Both the position numbers and the translations under genes were made by a program. 64,000 bases of DNA, from NCBI GenBank assembly GCA_002794735.1, contig NBAZ01000008.1, forward strand, positions 558,001 to 622,000, given 5' to 3'. The DNA comes from Pyrrhoderma lamaoense (taxonomy: Eukaryota; Basidiomycota; Agaricomycetes; Hymenochaetales; Hymenochaetaceae). Each line of letters opens with the position of its first letter. The stretch's first letter is position 1. The notes below the pieces were generated by a model. It was not told where the DNA came from, did no database searches, and worked only from the letters and a program-made list of their open reading frames with translations. Positions 56,015 through 64,000 of the stretch are shown here, piece after piece.

Positions 56015-57123
56015 ATGGCCAGTCGTATCGGGGGACAGCTACCATTACCGGAGTTTTCAACTTTGGATGAGCGAACACTGAAAGTAGGTGTATTAAAAAC
56101 GAAGGCCGAGTTCAGAGAAGAGAACGAGAGAAAGTTAAGAGATCCCAATCTCAAGTATAAGTACCGTTTTAAGGCACTTCAGAAACTGATTGATGACCCG
56201 AGACTACCGCTGAGGATATACAAAGGGAAATAGACAAGAAAAAATCCCGTCGCAAAGAACTGGAGGATCTACGTCGGCCTGCCGATAAAGAACCAAGGAA
56301 AGCCAGAAAGACGGCCTCGGAAACACAGCCGCGTCCTGAAAGAAGTCCCAAAAGACAAAATATAATACCAATTGATAAATTCGAGACGAAGGATCAGTGG
56401 AAGGACTACACAGATGATAAATGCAATGAAACGGAAACAGGTAATAGAAAACACTGGAATGCACGCCTCACGAAGGCAAAGGACCCTGGATATACACTTG
56501 ATATGTGTAAGCAAAGACTTGAAGCTGAAAGGGAATCGGGAAGGAAGAGGGCAAAAAAACACAATGATAAAATTAGGATACAAAAGCAAGAGGCGGCAAG
56601 GATTGCAAACGAAGAAAGAGCTTTGGCAAAAGCTAGCACTACAGGAACTAGCACTACAACCGGCGCACCCCTACCACATGTAAGAGCCGGTTCAACGCCT
56701 CAAAAACATTTACATAGGCGGGTACTGTCGAGCGAGAGTCTGTTTAAACATACACAAGGTTCAAGTCCCCCGAGGAACGTTTCGAAACATCGTGACCTCA
56801 ACAGGGACTCGCCAGGGGCGGTCGGTGCAGCGGTAGCAAGTCACAGAAGTCGGGAAGCATTCGAGCCCGCTGTGGGTAGTCCAAGGACGGCGGCAAACAG
56901 ATCACTCACTACTACTAGAAGCACCACAGTGTCAAATAACGCGGCCGAATCTAGTCAATCAACCACGAAAGAGAGCGAACAGAAGGAAGCATCCTTCTGG
57001 GATCATTCTGGGCAAAGTCATTACGCAAGAGGAAGTTATAGTGATACCTCTGGTTTGTCTGATCTGGCGATAATTCTTTATGAGGATACTATCAATAATG
57101 GTTTGAGAAAGTATCGTTGTTAG
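56015..57123 (+). CDS. Unknown basic, low-complexity protein
   Basis: The reading frame starts at 56015 (MASRIGGQLPLPEFSTLDER). It runs through a highly charged segment rich in Lys, Arg and Glu (KAEFREENERKLRDPNLKYK; KKKSRRKELEDLRRPADKEP; QRLEAERESGRKRAKKHNDK), which may form a coiled coil. A Ser/Thr/Pro-rich, likely disordered region follows (about 56630-57000). It ends SGLSDLAIILYEDTINNGL plus RKYRC at 57123. The frame slips at 56222-56224, where RIYK and REIDKKK are joined only if one more A is present. About 369 residues with no introns seen. No known domain is recognised. Composition suggests a nuclear or RNA/DNA-associated protein, but that is inference from charge only. Confidence 0.6.
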
Positions 57124-57407
57124 AAATCAGATCGTTTATTGTATATGTAATGTACTTAACCTTTATTTCAAATATTATTGAAATAATAATATTAATATTT
57201 ATTCAAATTATTGTATAATTTACACAGATTAATAAGCAAGTCTTAAGATTGTCTTTCCATTTGAGATATCGGAGTGTGAAATGTAATTCTTATCCATGAC
57301 ACAAAAATTATAGTCGATAGTCAGTATCAGTGTGAGGACTGATACAGTCTCTTGAGGGACACATTCTCTATAATTTTCAACACCGTTACATTCAGTAGTA
57401 CAAAGCA

Positions 57408-60317
57408 ATGTCAAGGTTCTTCAGACAAGCCGGAGACTCCGACTCCGACACAGAGGAATCGGAGGAGGAGCTGATGTCTAGCGACGATGAGGCACCCGCT
57501 AAACCCGCCCCTCTGCCAAACCAGTTGGCATGGCTCGTTTCCTCAAAGGAGCCGGATCGGGCTCATCAAGCTCTGAATCAAGCTCTGATGAAGACTCGGA
57601 TGAAGACGACTCAGATGACGAAAAGAAAGGAGGAGAATCGGATGAAGATAGTGATGATGAGAGGAAGGTTGTAAAAAGTGCAGCGGCAAAACGAATCGAC
57701 GAAATGATTGCAGTCGGGAAAACTATTGAGAATGCCCTTAAAATTAATGACTGGGTAGCCATTTCAAATGGTGAGTTTTGCTATTTGCTCATAATGATCT
57801 ATCTTTGTGGCATTGACAATATGCTATCATATGCACAGAATTTGACAAGCTTTCTCGTATGGTTGAGAGACAGGTAAACTTGTCAGAAAGAATACCAAGC
57901 GTCTTCATTCGAACCTTAGTGCACCTTGATCAATCGCTAAATGCTGCTCTAGCCAAGGAGAAAGAATCGAAGAAGAAGATGAATGCGACGAACGCCCGTG
58001 CTCTCAACACGATGAAACAGAAGGTTCGCAAAACAAGTAAGGAATTTGAAAAGGAGGTTAAACTTTTGCAAGAGGTAAGATTGTAAACAACTACCTGAGT
58101 AGTTAAGTACTGATATACTTTTGTATATATCTCAAGGACCCCGAAGCGTTTGAGAGAGAGTATGCTGCTGCAATAGACGAGAGCACATCTCGATCTGCTA
58201 AGCAGAAGGATTCAAAAAAGCAAACCTCGGATGGTGCTGTAGATGACGACTCTTTCACTACCGTGGGGAAGGGCGGTAAGGCCATGCAGTATACCGCGGA
58301 AAGTATTTTCCAAAATCTGCAACTTATCAGTGAAGCTAGAGGGAAGAAGGTGTGATTCACAACTAAAAGGGAGATAAGCCTTAATTAACTCTTCAACAGA
58401 ATACTGACAGGTCAGAGCAAATAAAAATTTTGGAGAAGTTACTTGAGGTTGCGGTCACGGTGTATCAGAGAATCAGGGTTCTCCTCGCTTTGATCTCTGC
58501 GAGATTTGATTATAACTCGTCTATTTCTTCTCATATGCCGATCGAGTTGTGGCTTGCGGCTCAACGTGAAGTTGACGCGTTGATTAACACACTTGCTTCA
58601 GAGCCTTCCTATTCTGTTGAGGAAATAACTCCAGAATACGACGAGTCGAAGGAACGTGCTCCTGATCAGGAGAAGGATGGCATTGTCCGAATTCGTGGAA
58701 GTATCATCAGCTTTATCGATAGGTTGGACGACGAGTTCACAAAAAGCCTTCAAAATATTGACCCACATGGCACCGACTACGTAGAGCGATTAAGAGATGA
58801 GAAGGGATTATATCAGACAATTTGTTTGTCTCAAGGCTACTACGAGAAAACAAAACAACTTGATCCGTTATCCAGGGTGATATTGCGCAGATTAGATCAT
58901 ATATATTCAAAGGTATATTTGATCCCGGATACAGAGCAACATAACTGATCGTTTTTTTGCATAGCCCGATGCTGTTGTTCAGGCTCTTGAATCTTCTCTA
59001 CTCACGTCTACGTCACCACCATCCATCACCTTGGTTTCATGTGGTTCAAGTAAAGCACTGATACAGGCACTCTGTGTGCATCTTTATAAATCTGATAATA
59101 CAATTTTGAAGATGCGTGCTATGCTGTGTCACGTTTATCATCATGCACTTCACAATGACTTCCATCGTGCTCGTGACATGCTCCTGATGTCCCATCTTCA
59201 AGAAACAATTCACAATGCTGACGTCGTATCTCAGATTCTATACAATAGAACAATTGTTCAGATCGGGCTGGCTGCATTCCGTGTCGGACTTGTGCGGGAA
59301 GCACAGGCTACTTTACAGGAGATCTTCAATACTCAACGTGTGAAGGAACTACTAGCGCAAGGGGTTCACCAACAGCGTTACCAACAAGTACTTTCACCTG
59401 AGCAAGAAAAAGCCGAGAGGCAACGCCAGCTTCCTTTCCATATGCATATCAACACTGAGCTTTTAGAGGCCGCTTTCCTTGTTTCGAGCATGCTTGTTGA
59501 GATACCTTTACTTGCTAGTATCGACAATGAGGAGCAGAGGCGTAAGGTTGTTTCGAAGCCTTTCCGTCGCTTGTTAGATTTTGTGGATCGTCAAGTTTTC
59601 ACCGGTCCTCCGGAGAGTACACGAGACCACATCATGCAAGCTAGCAAGGCATTGCAAGAAGGCGATTGGGAGAAATGTCGGGATTTGATTCAAAGCATAA
59701 AGATCTGGAGCTTAATGCCTGAATCTGCCTCTGTGAAGGAGATGTTATCAAAGTGAGTATTCCTGTATTTACGGTATCCACACCATCTTCTTAGAGACTG
59801 CAATTCTGATCTTATTGTTTCTCATAGACGTATCCAAGAAGAAGCTTTACGCACATACCTATTTACATATGCTCCTCACTACAGCACTCTTTCACTCTCC
59901 CTCTTGTCAAGCATTTTCTCTCTACCAGTCAAGCAAGTAACTTCAATCGTCTCACGGATGATCTGGTCGGAAGAGCTCTCCGCCTCTCTCGACCAAGGTG
60001 TAGGTGTCGTCGTCTTCCACCGTGTTGACCTCGCACGCATCCAACAACTTGCGCTCACGCTAGCCGACCGGGCTGCTGCACTTGTTGAGCAGAATGAGAA
60101 GACGCTAGATCTGAAGCAAGGTGCTTCAAACTGGGGAGACCGTGCAGAAGGAACTAAGGGCGAGAAGAGGGGTGAGACTACTGGTGAAAGGAAAGGGCGC
60201 GGTGACCGTCCAAGGGGTGCTACGAGAGGTGGTGCAAGAGGTGGTCGCGGCGCTCGGTTCGCACAGGGCTTGGGCAACAGGATGCAAAGCTCATCAACTA
60301 CAACTCGTGTTCGCTAG
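57408..60317 (+). CDS. NIP1: Translation initiation factor eIF3 subunit C
   Basis: eIF3c/Nip1 is a core eIF3 subunit that binds the 40S ribosome, eIF1 and eIF5. The start at 57408 gives [20 protein letters not shown] and an acidic Ser/Asp/Glu-rich N-terminus, followed by [20 protein letters not shown]. Conserved body: [40 protein letters not shown] and [16 protein letters not shown]. Then [39 protein letters not shown] and [20 protein letters not shown]. The PCI/winged-helix end has [20 protein letters not shown] and [20 protein letters not shown]. The C-terminus is an RGG-rich tail ([20 protein letters not shown]). The frame slips at 57518-57520 (AAA), as if one A were missing, between PAPLPK and PVGMARF. 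NIP1 is normally essential. Confidence 0.95.
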
Positions 60318-60991
60318 AGCGAATGGCAAAAAAAGGGGGGATGAAGTTCCTGGGTTTTTACTTGTGTCTGATCTTGCTCAATACAAGTAGATCTAGGTGT
60401 AGTATTTCGTCGTTTCTCATTTCCCATTCATGTTGTTCTTGTCCTCCCATCTCTTACACAGTTACATGTACTTCTGTGATTGTGTCCATCTATTTTTTGT
60501 ATGTGCAAATTCCGTGTAATTTGTATCTTGTACTTAACCCTCCTAAAAATAAACAATAAAAATGGATAAGCGTCGGCACCTAAATTTTATTATGTCAATG
60601 ATTAATATTTATGTGCACATGTACATGTACATGCACGTCTTCTTTTCAATTCAATGTTTTGCTTAGAAATGACGTACTAATTTTCTCGTGTGTACAAAAG
60701 CATACATATAGGGGAAATACACGGAGAATACGTAAGGACAAAGGATTCATATTCATCATAAAAAATCAATTATTATCATAATAAAGGAAAATGTCAGGGA
60801 AAAGCAATCGCATAAAAAGAGAACTGATCAAGGAAGTTGCGTCCTAGAGCCTAGTGCAGTAGTATAATATGGGGCTGAACGGGTTTAGTTATTGAGAAAA
60901 ACAATGGTTCTAATCCACCTAGCAAGAAGGGAGGGAGGGGATGAAACAAGAAAATAATGAGGGGATTGTTCATCTATTTTATAATCTTCAT
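60318..60991. other. 674-base convergent intergenic region
   Basis: This lies between the NIP1 stop and the aminotransferase stop. It holds 3' UTR-like T-rich sequence and an ATGTACATGTACATG-type alternating stretch at about 60611-60635. No gene is supported. Confidence 0.5.
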
Positions 60992-63936
60992 CTAAATGTT
61001 GGGAGCATCTTCTTCAAGGACGACATGTTCCTCAACGCTCCTTTTATAGTTGTGCCCAAAGCTCTTCATCCCTTCCCGTTTCGCTTTACGAAGCACACGT
61101 TCGATGGCGTCGATACCTTTGTCAAGAACCTCAATTGGAGGGCCGAAGGAGATGCGCACGAAATGATGACAGGGGGAGTTGAAGAGATTTCGGCGGTGAG
61201 ATGGATTGATATCAAAGAAAATACCGGGAATGACAATCGTCTTTTCCTTAAGCAGTTCCTCGAAGAACGTCTATGTGATCAAAGAAATGGATTTAGTTGC
61301 AGAAGATTAGTGATGATAAGATAATGTAGAAAACACACCAGTCCGTTGTTCAAAGGAGTAGGTAACCTTTCGAGGTTCAACCAGATGTAGAACGTGCTAG
61401 TGGGTGGGACGTCAACTTTAAGACCCATCTTCGTCAAACGTTTCAAGACATGGTCACGCTTCATCTTGAAGTGTTTCTGGAGTGCAATCTTTTCTTGCTG
61501 GACATGCTGAGGGTCTAGCAGAGGGATTGCAGCTAACTGCAAGCTATATGCACATTCAACTACATATACATGCAGAGTAACTCTTTGATAGATCACTTAC
61601 GGATGGTTGGCTCCTCCGTCCAAGAAAGAACCTAAAAAATTGAGACATCTCAGTTTCTTGGCTTGATTCGTAAACGTAAGAACCTACCAGACTGAGACAG
61701 AGCAGTGATAAGATTCTTAGGTCCAAGTACCCAACATACACGCCACCCAGGAAGACGCCAATTCTAGTACATTATTTCTTGTAAGTGCATATGTTCATAG
61801 TGTCAAAGCCTCATATCAGAGTTACCTTTGTAAGTCCGTTTACGATAACAACGGAATCCTGAGAAAAGATATGTGTTTATCAGTATACACATTCAGTGAA
61901 TTCGACAGGGCCTTTGCCTACTTCGTTAACATCTAGATATAAAATTAATAAGTAGTACATTATATAGTGAAACTGACTCTGTACTTACCCTCTATGTACT
62001 CAGCAGCGGAAATTGACTTTCCATACTCTTCCCATTCCTCTGGATAAACATACCAAGAGTAGAACTTTAAAGATTGTTTATAAGGTAGCGCTTTACACCA
62101 AAAGAGTAACTACTCACTTCATCAAGAATAAGAGTTGTCGACTCTCGACTGAGGGCGACGAGGCTTTTAAGTTCATCATCTCTGTAGGAAGTCAATCACA
62201 ATTAAAATCTACATTTAATTGCACTTCTTCAATAATCACATACCTGATAACTTGGCCTGTTGGATTACGTGGGTTCGAAGCTAAGATAACTGAAAGTCCT
62301 TGGGAACGGATATCCCTCTGATATTATTGCAATTATAAGTTTAACATGTATATATTAGCTATAAGTGGTTGCTTACCTTTGTTTGTTCGATGTTTAGTCG
62401 GTATTTGTCCTATTTAAAGACAAAGCTTCGATCAGGCCAAGTCTCAAAGGTTAATCAGGAGAATGCTTGGCACAGTACCTCAGGGTTCAACCTGTTCATT
62501 ATGTGAATAGAATTTAAGCACTATAGTAGACTTGATAATCCTAGGACATATGGCTCACGCAGTAGGGATAGGAACCAGCCTTCTAAATGCTCCAAGAACT
62601 TGGTCATAGGCGGTATAATCGGGAATTTGGTATGCCTAAAGGTCTAAACAGTTAATCACCTTGCAACTCTCCCGACATATGGTCAGGAAGAATTGTTACT
62701 CACACAGTATACATTTGAGATGACCGCGGCAATACGGGAAAGTCCAGCACGTCCTCCAGGGACGATGCAGACGTTTTCGTATGTATACTTTGTTTGCTTC
62801 TTTTGGCGATAGTTCACATTGTAAAGGTTTGCTACAGCTTCTCGGAGTTCTAAATGAGCGTATGTGGTTAGTAAACCAATCGATTCAAAGGTCACAAGGT
62901 CAGTAATATCGGTTTTTATCGTTCACCTTTCACACCCGTCGTTGGAGCATATTCAAGGCTCTATAATACTCCAATCAGAATCACTCATCCTGCAGGCACA
63001 ATCTTTTTCTGATAAGTCAGGTGAGCACTTACGTCCAATGGTAGATCCAAATGAACGGGACGGGGAGGAGCTTCTGGAATGTCACCAACTTCAGGAGCTC
63101 CTTGTCCAAGATTGGACCACTCATGGCTTGAGCTAAATATAGACAGTTAGTTCAATCCATAATTAGCATACTTCACTTGATAGAAAAGATCAAAGGGAAA
63201 AAAGGGAGAGGGAATCAGATCGGATATAGGAGGGAGAGACGCACGCATAGGAGAATCCGTTTGCCATTGCGCGATCGGAGCAATAGATAACTCCAGTCGA
63301 ACCGGGATGCTCGATTCCAGGAATAGTCTCCTCTTCTGGGTTTACAGTTTGAGGGAGGATGCCTTGAGGCTTGTGTCCCGCAGCAGCCCGGAAAATCTGT
63401 TTTGTTGAATTGTAAGCGCAGCATATATCAAAGGTCATTGGGTGTTAGAGTTAGATATTTGCGTTGTGCATCAAAATTCCGGTAAATTCAAGGGATGGGT
63501 GAGCAACTAGTTGGTATTGAGATGATTTAGGATGCCACAAACTCACCCTATGTGCTTCCGACTCTTTTTCATGTCGGATGTGTCTGATAGTATCGTGGAC
63601 CTGAGGGAATTGAAAGTTCATCGTTCAAGAGTTCAGTATCAAATGTCCAGTATACGATTATATGTTATATGTTAAACCAAGGTGATGGAAGGAAACGAAA
63701 AAGGAGAAAAATTAGCGAAAAACTGCGGAGAATGAACAATGGCATCGATGACAACATCGATTGCCTTCTGGTGCTGCTACCTGCACAAACGCTTTGGAAG
63801 ACTGGGCAAATAGGATTGCAAGCAACGCTGCTGCGAATACTTTGAGTAAACTTACAACATCTCTGAAACGGTCGAGAGGGGTTTGAGGCCTGCTTGGGGG
63901 GCGCGATGCTGGCAGCGACGGTGGATTGCTGTGCAT
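60992..63936 (-). CDS. PLP-dependent aminotransferase (class I/II fold)
   Basis: This fold-type I transaminase has an unsettled substrate; fungal relatives are often listed only as aminotransferase class I and II. The start at 63936 (MHSNPPSLPASRPPSRPQTP) precedes VHDTIRHIRHEKESEAHRIF and GSTGVIYCSDRAMANGFSYA. Then NLGQGAPEVGDIPEAPPRPV, LEYAPTTGVKELREAVANLY, YENVCIVPGGRAGLSRIAAV and YQIPDYTAYDQVLGAFRRL follow. SVILASNPRNPTGQVI holds the Asn of the NPxNPTG motif, and STTLILDEFYSWYVYPEEWE the PLP Asp and Tyr. The PLP lysine is in VNGLTKNWRLPGWRVCWVLG, and the Arg that binds substrate carboxylate in FVRISFGPPIEVLDKG. It ends at 60992 (VLEEDAPNI). About a dozen short introns. The 64 bases beyond the start hold only 5' flank. 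Confidence 0.88.
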
Positions 63937-64000
63937 GGTCGTCGAGCAGAAAGATGAGGATAATGAAGATGGAGGGGGGGTTGCACTGTTTCTACGGAAG

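Noticed and set aside
55725..56078. A 117-codon minus-strand frame
   Set aside because: It overlaps the start of the gene at 56015 in antisense, is AT-driven, and shows no motif.
56750..56775. A tRNA B-box-like string (GGTTCAAGTCC)
   Set aside because: The flanking bases do not pair into a T stem, no A box precedes it, and it lies inside an open reading frame.
2005..60317. Programmed ribosomal frameshifting as the cause of the many slips
   Set aside because: The sites share no slippery heptamer or downstream structure, differ between genes, and fall in genes whose orthologues have no such mechanism. Assembly error is simpler.
1..64000. Transposon, integrated virus or horizontally transferred island
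   Set aside because: I see no reverse transcriptase, transposase, integrase, long terminal repeats or run of intronless foreign-looking genes. The content is conserved fungal genes throughout.

Overview
The window reads as nuclear DNA of a filamentous basidiomycete, most likely an Agaricomycete. The genes are packed about 2-3 kb apart on both strands and are split by many short GT-AG introns, mostly 45-70 bases. The non-coding DNA is visibly AT-rich. A secreted GH6 cellobiohydrolase with an N-terminal CBM1 fits a plant-biomass degrader. I see no bacterial-type operon, CRISPR array, rRNA, convincing tRNA or intact transposon. The species call is inference; the gene calls rest on recognisable conserved motifs.

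Layout, left to right: the Ser-rich 3' end of an unknown gene (1-285) and a 1.7 kb AT-rich gap. Then MDM12 (+), ELP3 (-), MRP51 (+), HYPK (-), the meiotic helicase HFM1/MER3 (+), TIM54 (-), RFA1 (+) and an insulin-degrading-enzyme-type M16 protease (+). After a 1.4 kb gap come CKS1 (-) and indoleamine 2,3-dioxygenase BNA2 (-). A 2.4 kb gap precedes HIBCH (-), TBCE (+), a small membrane protein (-), an SR protein (-), NFS1 (-), the CEL6A cellulase (-) and a possible small divergent gene. Then come a NECAP-type endocytic adaptor (-), UBLCP1 (+), an Asteroid/XPG-type protein (-), DRN1/CWF19L1 (-), a UBX protein of the FAF2 type (+), a myosin light chain (-), a short-chain dehydrogenase (-), an unknown basic protein (+), eIF3c/NIP1 (+) and a PLP aminotransferase (-).

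Most of this is conserved housekeeping gene content. Mitochondrial functions are well represented: MDM12 (ER-mitochondria tether), MRP51 (mitoribosome), TIM54 (protein import), NFS1 (Fe-S clusters) and HIBCH (valine catabolism). RNA and translation functions are also common: ELP3, the SR protein, DRN1 and NIP1. Many genes are arranged head-to-head with 130-340 bp shared promoters (ELP3/MRP51, HYPK/HFM1, TIM54/RFA1, HIBCH/TBCE, DRN1/UBX) or tail-to-tail with under 160 bp between stops.

The dominant unusual signal is technical. At least 17 single-base reading-frame breaks fall in or beside short runs of one base, across 12 different genes, including RFA1, NFS1 and NIP1, which are normally essential. 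Fifteen look like one missing base and two like one extra base. In each case the conserved protein continues at once in another frame with no room for an intron. Indel errors in the assembly explain this best. Spans below are given across these breaks.

The best biological leads are four copies of the heptamer TCCGAAC upstream of the cellulase, ACGCGT boxes in the RFA1 and DRN1/UBX promoters, a GC-AG intron in ELP3, and several small unrecognised genes.
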